In this document: positions 34,643 through 42,769 of the stretch, piece by piece
How positions within the stretch are numbered: position 1 is the stretch's first letter
Layout of the letters: each line of letters opens with the position of its first letter
Assembly: GCF_014648355.1 (NCBI RefSeq)
Contig: NZ_BMQY01000007.1
Location: 1 to 64,000 of the forward strand
DNA length: 64,000 nt
Direction of reading: 5' to 3'
Origin: Couchioplanes azureus
GTDB taxonomy: Bacteria; Actinomycetota; Actinomycetes; Mycobacteriales; Micromonosporaceae
The notes under the pieces: generated by a model
What the model was told of the DNA's origin: nothing
Databases searched by the model: none
Seen by the model: the letters and a program-made list of their open reading frames with translations, nothing else
Position numbers and translations under genes: made by a program

Positions 34643-36610
34643 TTGAAGCACAAAGTCGCGGTAGCGACCGGCATAGCGGCCGTCACCGTTGCGGGATCCA
34701 TCGCCCTCACCATGCCGCAGGGCAATGCGGCCACCACCTCGGCACGTCCGGCCGGGGCCCTCGCGGCCGACCCGGTTCCGACCGCCGTCGCCACCTCCCG
34801 GGCGACGTCGTCGGCGTCGGCACTGGTGGCCGGCAAGCCCAAGCTCTTCTTCAAGAGCGAACACGACAAGCTGGTCAAGCGGCAGGTCGTGAGCCAGAAC
34901 GGCCTGCAGTACGTGGCGTACGAGCGCACCTACCGGGGCCTTCCGGTGCAGGGCGGCGACGCGGTCGTGGTCACCGACTCCTCCGGGGCGGTGCTCGGCA
35001 ACTACGTGGCCCAGGACCAGGCACTGTCGACCGGCACGAAGGCCAGGATCTCGGCGGGCACCGCCGCGAAGGTGGCCCGCAAGCAGCTGGCCACCGTCAC
35101 GTCGACGGGCAAGCCCACGCTGACCGTGGTGGCGCAGGGCTCGGGCGTGCTCGCGTACGAGGTGGTGGTCGCCGGCACCAAGCGCACCAAGCAGGGAACG
35201 GCGCCCAGCAACCTGCACGTGTTCGTGGACGCCGGCACCGGCAAGGTGCTGACGGATTTGACCCGCGACGACGTGCTCGACGCCACGGGCCGGGGCGCCT
35301 ACTACGGCAACGTCACCCTCGACACGCAGGGCTCGGGCGGCCGCTTCACGATGAGCGACCCCCAGCGCCCCGGCCTGCAGTGCGGCGGGCAGAACGGCGC
35401 CGCGTTCACCAGTACGACCGACAGCTGGGGCAACGGCAACGCCACCGACCTGGTCACCGGCTGCGTGGACGCGATGTACGTGGTCGCCAGGCAATGGGAC
35501 ATGCTCCGCGACTGGCTGGGCCGCGACGGCATCGACGGCAACGGCCGTGCCTTCCCGATCCGGCAGGGCCTCGACGACGTCAACGCCTTCTGGAACGGCT
35601 CGCGCGTCGAGATCGGCAGGTCCTCCGACAACCGGCGGCTGCTCAACACCATCGATGTGGTGGCGCACGAGTTCGGCCACGCGATCAACCAGTTCACGCC
35701 CGGCGGCTCCAGCGGCGGCAACGAGGCCGGCGGCCTGAACGAGTCCACCGGTGACATCTTCGGCGCGCTGACCGAGTTCTACGCCCGCAACCCCAACGAC
35801 GCGGCCGACTACACCGTCGGTGAGCTGGCCAACCTGGCCGGCGACGGGCCGATCCGCAACATGGCCGACCCGTCGAAGGTCGGCGACCCGAACTGCTTCT
35901 CCAGCAGCATCCCCAGCACGGAGGTGCACGCCGCCGCCGGCCCGCAGAACCACTGGTTCTACCTGCTCGCCGAGGGCTCCCGGCCGGCCAACGGCCAGCC
36001 GTTGAGCCCGACCTGCGACAACAGCACCGTGTCGGGCATCGGCATCGAGAAGGCCGGCAAGATCTACATGGCCACGCTGATGCGCAAGACCAGCGGCTGG
36101 ACCCACGCCAAGGCCCGCGCCGCCTCGGTCGCCGCCGCCGCCCAGCTCTTCGGCGACGGCACCGAGTGCGCCACCGTCAAGGCCGCGTGGAACGCCGTCA
36201 GCGTGCCGGCCGGCGCCGGCGAGCCCTCCTGCACCGGAGGCGGCGGGCCGGCGCCCACCGCCACGCCGAGCACGCCCCCGACCCAGTCGCCCGCGGGTGC
36301 CTGCCAGGCCGGGTACTCCTCGCACGACAGCGGCGCCATCGACACCGGCGAGACGGCCGTCACCGGCACGTTCACCGCCGGCGCCGGACGCCACAGCGCC
36401 TGCCTGTCCGGGCCCGCCACGGCCGACTTCGACCTGTACCTGGACAAGAGCGTCGGCGGCCGGTGGACCACGGTGGCCCGCTCGACCGGCGAGACGTCCC
36501 GCGAGACCATCGCCTACACCGGCACGACGGGTACGTACCGCTACCGGATCGTGTCCTACGCCGGCTCGGGGGACGCGGTCCTCGGCTGGAACGCTCCCGC
36601 CGGCGGCTGA
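34643..36610 (+). CDS. Secreted M4-family zinc metalloprotease
   Basis: This 655-residue pre-proenzyme begins with TTG (AAGGAG five bases upstream) and a Sec signal peptide (cleavage near 30). The propeptide has FTP and PepSY-like regions (about 60-205). The thermolysin-type catalytic domain carries H-E-F-G-H at 342-346, with a third zinc ligand in G-G-L-N-E-S-T-G-D (Glu 367). A G-P-A-P-T-rich linker near 533-548 leads to a C-terminal PPC-like beta-sandwich (about 550-655), often removed on maturation. It degrades extracellular protein. It stands alone with terminators on both sides and shows no link to the steroid genes. Confidence 0.9.
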   Translation: MKHKVAVATGIAAVTVAGSIALTMPQGNAATTSARPAGALAADPVPTAVATSRATSSASALVAGKPKLFFKSEHDKLVKRQVVSQNGLQYVAYERTYRGLPVQGGDAVVVTDSSGAVLGNYVAQDQALSTGTKARISAGTAAKVARKQLATVTSTGKPTLTVVAQGSGVLAYEVVVAGTKRTKQGTAPSNLHVFVDAGTGKVLTDLTRDDVLDATGRGAYYGNVTLDTQGSGGRFTMSDPQRPGLQCGGQNGAAFTSTTDSWGNGNATDLVTGCVDAMYVVARQWDMLRDWLGRDGIDGNGRAFPIRQGLDDVNAFWNGSRVEIGRSSDNRRLLNTIDVVAHEFGHAINQFTPGGSSGGNEAGGLNESTGDIFGALTEFYARNPNDAADYTVGELANLAGDGPIRNMADPSKVGDPNCFSSSIPSTEVHAAAGPQNHWFYLLAEGSRPANGQPLSPTCDNSTVSGIGIEKAGKIYMATLMRKTSGWTHAKARAASVAAAAQLFGDGTECATVKAAWNAVSVPAGAGEPSCTGGGGPAPTATPSTPPTQSPAGACQAGYSSHDSGAIDTGETAVTGTFTAGAGRHSACLSGPATADFDLYLDKSVGGRWTTVARSTGETSRETIAYTGTTGTYRYRIVSYAGSGDAVLGWNAPAGG

Positions 36611-36618
36611 TCCCGGAT

Positions 36619-36675
36619 CCACCATCGACGGTGGCCGGGGTGTGCAGGCCGCGCCCCGGCCACCGTCGATGGTGG
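36619..36675 (+). terminator. Very strong terminator hairpin after the metalloprotease
   Basis: Two perfectly complementary 22-base arms (36619-36640 and 36654-36675) enclose a 13-base loop, starting eight bases after the protease stop codon. This is the longest perfect hairpin I found in the window. Confidence 0.85.
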
Positions 36676-36699
36676 CCGACCACGACGATGATGGGAACC

Positions 36700-37260
36700 A
36701 TGGTGCTCAAGTCGCGAACATCCGTAGTCCTGACCGCCCTGCTCCTGGTCGGCATCGCCGGGTGCACGCAGAACGGCACGGCTTCCGCTCCGGGGGCCTC
36801 GACCTCCGCCGCGTCGGCGCCCGCCGCCTCCGCGTCCGCCGTGCCGGCAAGCGCCTCCGCCGCGCCGGAATCCACCTCCGCCGGAGCGACGCCGTCGTCC
36901 GCGAGCCCGGCGGCGCCCGGTGCGCAGGCGCTCTTCCCGCTCGCGATCCACCGGCGGGGTGGCTTCGCGGGCGTGGACGACCGCGCCTCCGTCGCGGCCG
37001 ACGGATCGGTGGTCGTGACCCGCCGTGGGAAGGGAACCGTACGGACCTCGTTGCCGGCCGGCACCATGGCGGAGCTCCGCCGCCTCCTGACGGCTCCGGA
37101 CCTGCGCGCGGCGCCCTCGAACGCGCCGGTCTGCAACGACGGTTACGAGTACGCGTTCACGAGCCCGTCCTCGACCGCGGTGGGGTACGACTGCAACGTG
37201 CCGCAGGGGGCGTCGCTCGACAAGCTGCTGACCATCGCAGGGCAGTTGTTCGACAGCTGA
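36700..37260 (+). CDS. Small A/S-rich lipoprotein
   Basis: The protein has 186 residues from the ATG at 36700 (in-frame ATGs at 36688 and 36691 are alternatives). A lipobox (V-G-I-A-G-C, Cys about 22) is followed by a disordered A/S/P-rich linker (25-75) and a compact domain of about 110 residues containing C-N-D-G-Y-E-Y and Y-D-C-N-V-P, probably a disulphide. It should be anchored to the outer face of the membrane. I do not recognise the domain. It stands alone between two terminators. Confidence 0.75.
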   Translation: MVLKSRTSVVLTALLLVGIAGCTQNGTASAPGASTSAASAPAASASAVPASASAAPESTSAGATPSSASPAAPGAQALFPLAIHRRGGFAGVDDRASVAADGSVVVTRRGKGTVRTSLPAGTMAELRRLLTAPDLRAAPSNAPVCNDGYEYAFTSPSSTAVGYDCNVPQGASLDKLLTIAGQLFDS

Positions 37261-37282
37261 TTAGCTGCACGCCCGCGGGCGG

Positions 37283-37311
37283 GCCGGCCGGCGGCGGGGG
37301 CGCCGGCCGGC
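37283..37311. terminator. Bidirectional terminator between lipoprotein and DoxX genes
   Basis: GCCGGCCGGCG and CGCCGGCCGGC pair perfectly over a seven-base loop in the 53-base gap between two convergent genes. Confidence 0.65.
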
Positions 37312-37313
37312 AG

Positions 37314-37757
37314 TCACCGGTCGGTGCGCTCGTGCGTGCGGGTGGCCGCCGCCAGGCGGGCCAGGGCGAGCGCGCCGATCAGGAGGCCGAAGTCGCGCAG
37401 GGCCACGTCGTAGTGATCGCCCAGGACGAGCAGGTTGACGATGATGCCGCCGAGCCACGCGGCGACCAGGTAGCCGCCGAAGCGGGGGAGCGCGGCGACG
37501 ACCAGGCCGGCCACGATCTCGATCACGCCCACGGCGAGCATGGCCTGGTGCGCGGTGCCCGGGATCAGCCGGTCGAACGCCGGCGCGAGGTAGCCGTCCC
37601 AGCCGGTGAGGACCTGGGCGAACTTGTCCAGGCCGAAGAGGATCGGCGCGGCGGTGAACCCGGCGCGCAGGAGCCAGAAGGCCTGGGCCACCGGATCGCT
37701 GCGCACCGCTGCGGCGGTGGAGACGCTCAGGGATCTGCGGGCGGCGATGCTGGTCAT
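37314..37757 (-). CDS. DoxX-family membrane protein
   Basis: This 147-residue protein has four predicted membrane helices (W-L-L-R-A-G-F, then three hydrophobic segments including I-E-I-V-A-G-L-V-V-A). The DoxX-like R-x-G-x-x-x-x-P-I-L-F-G-L-D-K-F motif lies after the first helix. The ATG at 37757 has AGGAGG eight bases upstream. DoxX-like proteins are membrane partners of redox or stress systems, and the exact role here is unknown. It is divergent from the regulator at 37867 with an inverted repeat between them, so it is probably that regulator's target. Confidence 0.8.
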   Translation of the reverse strand: MTSIAARRSLSVSTAAAVRSDPVAQAFWLLRAGFTAAPILFGLDKFAQVLTGWDGYLAPAFDRLIPGTAHQAMLAVGVIEIVAGLVVAALPRFGGYLVAAWLGGIIVNLLVLGDHYDVALRDFGLLIGALALARLAAATRTHERTDR

Positions 37758-37778
37758 GATGAAACCTCCTCTAAAGGA

Positions 37779-37794
37779 AACGTATTTTGACGTT
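37779..37794. promoter_or_regulatory. Inverted repeat in the DoxX/regulator divergent promoter
   Basis: AACGT-ATTTTG-ACGTT is a 5+5 bp inverted repeat with a six-base spacer, 21 bases upstream of the DoxX ATG and in an AT-rich patch. It is a candidate operator for the divergently encoded regulator. Confidence 0.4.
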
Positions 37795-37866
37795 AGAACG
37801 CCGGCCGGTCTTTCGTCAACGGGGTCGTCCGTTAGAGTGGGGGAGGGAACCTGAAGAGGAGCGCTG

Positions 37867-38544
37867 ATGAGCGACGATCTCGCGGCCGACATCACCAGCG
37901 TCGCGGCGCTGAGCGAGCCGGTGCGCCGCGGCCTCTACCGGTACGTCGTCTCCCAGGACGAGCCGGTCAGCCGGGAGAGCGCCGCCGCGGCGACCGGGGT
38001 GGCGCACCACGTCGCCAAGTTCAACCTCGACCGGCTCGTCACCGACGGGCTCCTCGAGGTCGAGTACCGGCGCCCACCCGGCCGCAGCGGCCCGGGCGCG
38101 GGCCGCCCCACCAAGCTCTACCGCCGCGCCGCCCGCGACATCTCCGTGACCCTGCCCGAACGCCACTACGACCTCGCCGGCCGGATCCTCGCCGAGGCCG
38201 TCACCATCGCCGGGCGCGACGGCGTACCCATGGGCGAAGCCCTGCAGACGGCCGCCCGCGAGGCCGGGCGGCACCTCGGCGAGGAGGCCGGGTCCCCGTC
38301 CGGCACGCCGCAGTCGATCTGCGGCATCCTCGGGGCGACCGGTTACGAGCCCCGCACCACCGACGGCGAGGTGGTCCTCGCCAACTGCCCGTTCCACGAC
38401 CTCGCGCAGCGCTACACCGCCCTGGTCTGCGGCATGAACCTGCACCTCATCGACGGACTCCTCGACGCCCTGGACGCCGAAGACCTGCGCGCGCGCCTCG
38501 ACCCCGGCCCGGACCGCTGCTGCGTCACCATCGGCCGGGACTGA
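37867..38544 (+). CDS. HTH regulator with conserved cysteines (redox or metal sensor)
   Basis: The 225-residue protein has an N-terminal winged helix (about 10-80; L-S-E-P-V-R-R-x-L-Y, then A-x-x-T-G-V-A-H-H-V-A-K-F-N-L-D-R-L) of ArsR/SufR type. The C-terminal sensor part carries N-C-P-F-H-D-L-A, L-V-C-G-M-N and a final C-C-V-T-I. These cysteines resemble the Fe-S or metal site of SufR-like regulators. GAAGAGG upstream is a fair ribosome-binding site. It is divergent from a DoxX gene, which it probably controls in response to redox state or iron. Sensor identity is inferred. Confidence 0.75.
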   Translation: MSDDLAADITSVAALSEPVRRGLYRYVVSQDEPVSRESAAAATGVAHHVAKFNLDRLVTDGLLEVEYRRPPGRSGPGAGRPTKLYRRAARDISVTLPERHYDLAGRILAEAVTIAGRDGVPMGEALQTAAREAGRHLGEEAGSPSGTPQSICGILGATGYEPRTTDGEVVLANCPFHDLAQRYTALVCGMNLHLIDGLLDALDAEDLRARLDPGPDRCCVTIGRD

Positions 38545-38610
38545 GCCCGGCGACCCGGACGCGCGCCGGCCCTCGAGCCATTCAACCTATCCTCCTAGGA
38601 TGGCCTAGCG

Positions 38611-38720
38611 TTGGTGGCGCCCGGCACTTCATGTGGCAGGAGGTAGAGCCTCGCTCGCGGCGAGCTTGGTGGCGCCCGGCACTTCATGTGGCAGGACGCA
38701 GGGTCTCGCTCGCGGCGAGG
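38611..38720. repeat. 55-bp tandem duplication across the 3' end of the MocR gene
   Basis: Two adjacent 55-base units begin at 38611 and 38666. Their first 31 bases are identical (starting TTGGTGGCGCCCGGCACTTC) and so are 15 bases near the end, with several differences between. The second unit contains the stop codon and last codons of the MocR-type gene, so a copy of the gene's 3' end lies just downstream of it. Confidence 0.85.
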
Positions 38721-40237
38721 AGGCGGACTGCCTCCGTCAGCTCGTCCGGGGTGTGCGGCGCATAGCCGAGCACGAGGCCGGGCGGGCCACCGGGCCGCGA
38801 GCGCAGTGTGGACAGAGCGACCGGGCCGAGCCCGAGCGTGCGTGCCGCCGCCGCGAGCGCCTGGTCGTCGACCGTCGCCGGCAGCTCCACGACCAGGTGC
38901 AGGCCCGCCGCGATGCCGGTGATCCGGGCGTACGGGAGGTGGCGGCGCACCGCGGCCACCAGCGCGTCGCGGCGCTGCCGGTGGATGCGCCGGGCGCGCC
39001 GCAGGTGCCGGTCGTATCCGCCGCCGGCGAGGAACTCCGCGAACGCGAGCTGCTGGAGGGCGGGCCCGCCGTTGTCGGCGTCGGCCTTGACCGCGTGCAG
39101 CCGGTCCCGCCACGCCGGGGGCGCCACCAGCCAGCCGAGGCGCAGTCCCGGTGCGAGCACCTTGCTGACCGAGCCGACCAGCACCACCCGCTCCGGCGCG
39201 AGGCTCTGCAGGCAGCCGACCGGATCGCGGTCGTAGCGGTATTCGGCGTCGTAGTCGTCCTCGACCACCAGCGCGCCGGCGCGTCCGGCCCAGGCGAGCA
39301 ACTCGGCGCGCCGCCGGGGTGCGAGTACGACGCCGGTCGGGAACTGGTGCGCCGGGGTCAGCAGCACGGCGCGTACCCCGGTACGGTCGAGCGCCGCCAC
39401 ATCCAGCCCGGAGGCGTCGACCGCCACCGCGACCGGCTCCATGCCCAGCCGCCTCAGGTGCTCGCGCAACGCGGCCGGGCCGGGGTCCTCGCACGCGATC
39501 CGCCGGATGCCCTCGGCCAGCAGCACCCTCGACAGCAGCGCCAGGCCCTGGGTGACGCCGGCGGTGACGATCAGCCCGTCGGCGCTCACCAGCGCGGCGC
39601 GGACCCGGCCGAGATATCCGGCGAGTTCCGCGCGCAGCCGGGGCAACCCGATCGGGTCGCCGTAGTCGAGGTCGGCGTCGGGCGCGGTGGCCAGGGCCCG
39701 CTCGTACGCGCGGCGCCAGGCGGTGCGCGGGAAGAGGCCGAGGTCCGGCACGCCGGGCCGCAACGGCGCCACCGACCCGGCCGCCACGGACCCGGCAGGC
39801 GTGGCGGCGCCTGGCCCGGTGGCGCCCGGCCCGGTGGCGCCCGGCCCCGTGGCGGCTCGCCCGGTGGCGGCTCGCCCGGTGGCGGCTCGCCCGGTGGCGG
39901 CTCGCCCGGTGGCGGCTCGCCCGGTGGCGGCTCGCCCGGTGGCGGCTCGCCCGGTGGCGGTCGGCGGGCCCGGGGGTGCGGGCGCGGGCCGGCCTGCCAC
40001 GGTCGTTCCGGAACCGCGCCGGGTGACCAGGCGGCCCTCGGCGACCAGCTGCTCGTAGGCGCCGACCACCACCCCGCGCGACACGCCGAGGTCGGCGGCG
40101 AGGTCGCGAGTGGACGGCAGCCGGGTGCCGGGCGCCAGGCGGCCCTGGCCGATCGCCTTCCGCAGCGCACCGACGACCTGGTCGCCGACGCGGTTGCGGG
40201 TGCGGTCCAGCTCGACCAGCGCCTCCCACACCGACAA
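38684..40237 (-). CDS. MocR/PdxR-type GntR-aminotransferase regulator
   Basis: An N-terminal GntR winged helix (L-P-S-T-R-D-L-A-A-D-L-G-V-S-R-G-V-V) is joined by a long linker to a fold-type I aminotransferase-like domain with the PLP lysine region S-V-S-K-V-L-A-P-G-L-R-L-G and V-E-D-D-Y-D-A-E-Y-R-Y. That gives about 517 residues. I chose the TTG at 40237, five bases after GGGAGG; a GTG at 40231 is possible. The linker contains ten pentapeptide repeats. Such regulators sense PLP or amino-compound ligands. It is divergent from an EamA transporter that it probably controls, with direct repeats in the shared promoter. Confidence 0.88.
   Translation of the reverse strand: MSVWEALVELDRTRNRVGDQVVGALRKAIGQGRLAPGTRLPSTRDLAADLGVSRGVVVGAYEQLVAEGRLVTRRGSGTTVAGRPAPAPPGPPTATGRAATGRAATGRAATGRAATGRAATGRAATGRAATGPGATGPGATGPGAATPAGSVAAGSVAPLRPGVPDLGLFPRTAWRRAYERALATAPDADLDYGDPIGLPRLRAELAGYLGRVRAALVSADGLIVTAGVTQGLALLSRVLLAEGIRRIACEDPGPAALREHLRRLGMEPVAVAVDASGLDVAALDRTGVRAVLLTPAHQFPTGVVLAPRRRAELLAWAGRAGALVVEDDYDAEYRYDRDPVGCLQSLAPERVVLVGSVSKVLAPGLRLGWLVAPPAWRDRLHAVKADADNGGPALQQLAFAEFLAGGGYDRHLRRARRIHRQRRDALVAAVRRHLPYARITGIAAGLHLVVELPATVDDQALAAAARTLGLGPVALSTLRSRPGGPPGLVLGYAPHTPDELTEAVRLLAASETLRPAT
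39812..39963 (-). repeat. 15-bp minisatellite encoding A-T-G-[RP]-[AG] repeats in the MocR linker
   Basis: About ten tandem 15-base units (GCCCGGTGGCGGCTC and a variant) encode seven A-T-G-R-A and three A-T-G-P-G pentapeptides. They lie between the DNA-binding and sensor domains. Copy-number change would keep the frame and alter linker length. Edges are approximate. Confidence 0.85.
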
Positions 40238-40265
40238 TTGGTCCTCCCATTGGAGCCCGGATTGG
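40237..40265. promoter_or_regulatory. Three ATTGG direct repeats in the MocR/EamA divergent promoter
   Basis: ATTGG occurs at 40237, 40249 and 40261, exactly 12 bases apart. MocR-type regulators are known to bind direct repeats in divergent promoters, so this is a good operator candidate. The first copy overlaps the proposed MocR start codon. Confidence 0.5.
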
Positions 40266-40297
40266 CACTGTAGCGTGGACCACCGCCGCCCTAGGGT

Positions 40298-41176
40298 ATG
40301 GCCGTGATCAACCGCTACGTGGCCATGTGCGTCACCACCTCGGCGATCCTCGGCGGCTCCTTCACGGTCAGCCGCGAGATCCTGTCCTACCCACCGTTGT
40401 CCGGCCAGGCGCTGCGGTACGGCGTCGCCGCCCTGGCGCTGTTCGCCGTCGTCGCGGCCGGCCGCACCCGCGTACGCCCGACCGCCCGTGACTTCGTCCG
40501 GCTGGCCGCCGTCGCCGCGACCGGGCTGGTCGGGTTCAATCTGCTGCTGCTGTTCGCGCTGCGTCACGCCGACCCGGCCGTCGTCGGCACGATCGTCGGC
40601 GGCAGCCCGCTGCTGCTCGCCCTCATCGGCCCGCTGCAGGAGGGTCGCCGGCCGGCGTTGCGGCTGGTCGCCGCCGCGGGCACGGTGGTCGCCGGCGCGG
40701 CGCTGGTCCAGGGCGGCGGCTCGGCGGACGCGTCCGGCATCGTCGGCGCACTCGGGCTGCTCGTCGCCGAGGCGTCGTTCTCGCTGTTCGCCGCGCCGCT
40801 GCTGCCCCGCCTCGGCGCCGTACGGGTGTCGGCGTGGAGCACCGCGCTGGCCGTACCGATGCTGGTCCTGGGGATGGCCGCCACCGGTGAGGTGCCGCGG
40901 ACGCCCACCGCCGCCGAGGCCGGCGGCCTGCTCTTCCTGGGCCTGGTGCTGACCGTGCTGGCGTTCGTGGCCTGGTACACCGGGGTCAACGGCCTGGGCA
41001 TCGAGCGCGCCGGGGTGTTCGTGGGTCTGGTGCCGGTGTTCGCGCTGCTCACGCTGGCCGCGGTCGACGGCGTGGTGCCGCGGCCGCTGCAGGTGGCCGG
41101 AGTGCTGGTGGTGACCGGCGGACTGGTCGCCGGCCTGCGGGTGCGCCCATCGCCGCGACGGCTCGCACCCGCGTGA
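40298..41176 (+). CDS. EamA-family (DMT) transporter
   Basis: This 292-residue membrane protein has ten hydrophobic segments in two homologous halves, as usual for EamA exporters. G-G-S-F-T-V-S-R-E lies in the first helix, and the G-x-x-P-L-L-L-A-L-I and V-P-V-F-A-L-L loops occupy equivalent positions in each half. The ATG at 40298 has a weak ribosome-binding site; a GTG at 40304 is an alternative. It is divergent from a MocR-type regulator, which suggests export of an amino acid or PLP-related compound. The substrate is not readable from sequence. Confidence 0.85.
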   Translation: MAVINRYVAMCVTTSAILGGSFTVSREILSYPPLSGQALRYGVAALALFAVVAAGRTRVRPTARDFVRLAAVAATGLVGFNLLLLFALRHADPAVVGTIVGGSPLLLALIGPLQEGRRPALRLVAAAGTVVAGAALVQGGGSADASGIVGALGLLVAEASFSLFAAPLLPRLGAVRVSAWSTALAVPMLVLGMAATGEVPRTPTAAEAGGLLFLGLVLTVLAFVAWYTGVNGLGIERAGVFVGLVPVFALLTLAAVDGVVPRPLQVAGVLVVTGGLVAGLRVRPSPRRLAPA

Positions 41177-41226
41177 GGCGCCGCGAGGCCGAGGTGCGCA
41201 CCTCGCCGAACGCAGGACTCAGTTGG

Positions 41227-41870
41227 TCAGCGGCGGTAGGTTCGCGCGGCCGAGGTGCGGGTGTCGCCTGCGCTGTCGTACGCGCGCAGCTGGACGGTGA
41301 ACTTTTGCACCTTGGCGACGCCATTGCGGTCGGCGGCCGTGCCGGCGACCTCGGTCACCCTGGTGAGCGTGGTTCCGTTCTTCGGCGCCCTCGTGATCGT
41401 TGCGGCCGGTGCGATGTTGTCGATGGTGATCGGCAGAGACGCCGTGGCGGCGTGCCCGGCGGCGTCCTGGACGCGCAGCACGACGGTAGCCGATCGGTGG
41501 GCCGGGTTGATGGACGTCATGGAGAACCGGAGGGGTCCGGTGGTGCGCAAGGTGCCGTCCACCCACCATTCGATGCGGGTCGGTGGGGACTCGTCGGTGA
41601 CCTCGGCCGGCAGGTCACCGTTGCCGCCGACGATTCCGCCGGTCGGGGCGACGTCCAGCGGCGCGTTGTGGGACCACTGGTAGCCGATGTGCTGGTTGAC
41701 GGGCTTCTGGTCGTCGACGATGTACTGGCCGGCGAGGAAACCGAGGTTTCCGGCCTGATCCCGGAGGGTGAAGGAGAGTGACGTGCCGTCCGTGGCCTGC
41801 CAGGTGAACGTCCAGGGTGCCGGTAGCTGAGGGGTGCGAGAGGGGTAGCGGTGATATCCCTCAGCCGGCG
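41227..41870 (-). pseudogene. 5'-truncated remnant of a secreted Ig-like-repeat protein
   Basis: One frame is open from about 41870 down to a TGA at 41227 and reads as a beta-rich extracellular protein: S-F-T-L-R-D-Q-A-G-N-L-G, then I-E-W-W-V-D-G-T and I-T-I-D-N-I-A-P-A-A-T-I, typical of bacterial Ig-like repeats. No start codon or signal peptide fits, and the frame runs into the end of the thioesterase gene. The part before about 41820 is unclear. It is the tail of a longer gene whose 5' part has been lost. The frame also offers a GTG at 41562, but that would begin mid-domain. Confidence 0.6.
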
Positions 41871-42631
41871 CGGGAGCCGGAGTCCCAGATCGCGCCGAAG
41901 AGGCGGCGGGCCTGGTCGGCGCTGAGGGCGACGAAGGTGCCGGTGGCGGCGACCAGGACGGCGTCCGGCTCGGCGGCGGTGGCGATGGACCCGGAGGCGG
42001 TCACCCGGCGTCCGTCGATCGTGGTCACCCGGGCGGTCAGGCGCAGGGGAGTCTGCAGGGGGACCGGCGCCCGGTACGAGGTGTCGAGCCGCACCGTCAT
42101 GCCGGGGTGTCCGGAGGCGCTCACCGCGTATCCGAGGAGCTGGTCGAGCAGGAGCGCGCTCACGCCGCCGTGGGCGTAGCTGGGCGGCCCCTCGAAGGCC
42201 AGGCCCAGGGTGCAGGTGCCGACGGTGAGGTCGCCGGCCTGTTCGATGTGCAGAGGTGGGGCCAGGGCGCTGCCGCTGCCGGTCACCGGGTTGTACATCC
42301 GGACGCCGTCGAGCAGGTCGTCGGTGCTCGGCGGGGTCGAGCGGTCGCGGAGGCGGCCGCCGAGCAGGGCCGCGGCCGCCCGGACGCTCTCGGTCGCGCG
42401 GGCGAGGTCGTCGACCGGGGCCTCGGTGGCCGCGGAGAGCTCGACCAGGGTGCGCAGTGCGTCGCCGAGCTCGCTGACGGCGTGGCGCCGGCGGTGCAGC
42501 CGGGCCGGGCCGGCCGGATCGGTGCGGCCGTCGACGGCGCGCAGGTTGCGGGTGGCGCGGGGTGCGATCGCGTCCTGGTGCCAGGCGGCCGACGGGGAGT
42601 GCTCCCGCCCACCGGCATTGTTCTCGGTCAC
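41861..42631 (-). CDS. PaaI-like hotdog thioesterase
   Basis: The protein has 256 residues. The first 100 are helical and variable; the C-terminal 150 form a hotdog domain with Y-A-H-G-G-V-S-A-L-L-L-D-Q-L-L-G, which contains the catalytic H-G-G...D of PaaI/thioesterase-4 enzymes, and R-L-D-T-S-Y-R-A-P-V-P. It probably hydrolyses an acyl-CoA. A position at the left edge of the steroid cluster, divergent from the KstR-controlled SRPBCC gene, suggests release of a steroid-derived acyl-CoA. The substrate is inferred only. Confidence 0.8.
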   Translation of the reverse strand: MTENNAGGREHSPSAAWHQDAIAPRATRNLRAVDGRTDPAGPARLHRRRHAVSELGDALRTLVELSAATEAPVDDLARATESVRAAAALLGGRLRDRSTPPSTDDLLDGVRMYNPVTGSGSALAPPLHIEQAGDLTVGTCTLGLAFEGPPSYAHGGVSALLLDQLLGYAVSASGHPGMTVRLDTSYRAPVPLQTPLRLTARVTTIDGRRVTASGSIATAAEPDAVLVAATGTFVALSADQARRLFGAIWDSGSRAG

Positions 42632-42656
42632 CGCACGCCTCCACCGTTCTCCGGAC

Positions 42657-42669
42657 AGAACCTGGTTCT
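42657..42669. promoter_or_regulatory. AGAACCTGGTTCT palindrome upstream of the thioesterase
   Basis: This is a perfect 6-1-6 palindrome 26 bases upstream of the thioesterase start. It resembles the KstR site but has a three-base spacer between AAC and GTT, not two, so it may bind a different regulator or KstR weakly. Confidence 0.4.
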
Positions 42670-42723
42670 ACTCCGGCAACGAGCCTTATTCATGAATGAA
42701 ACTAGTGAAGCTCGTCACATTGC

Positions 42724-42737
42724 TATAACCTGTTCTA
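42724..42737. promoter_or_regulatory. KstR operator upstream of the SRPBCC gene
   Basis: TATAACCTGTTCTA fits TnnAACnnGTTnnA exactly and lies 33 bases upstream of the SRPBCC gene's ATG. A separate ATTCATGAAT palindrome lies at 42688-42697. Confidence 0.7.
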
Positions 42738-42769
42738 GTTCTGTGGGATCAGCCGCAAGGAGGAGCGCG

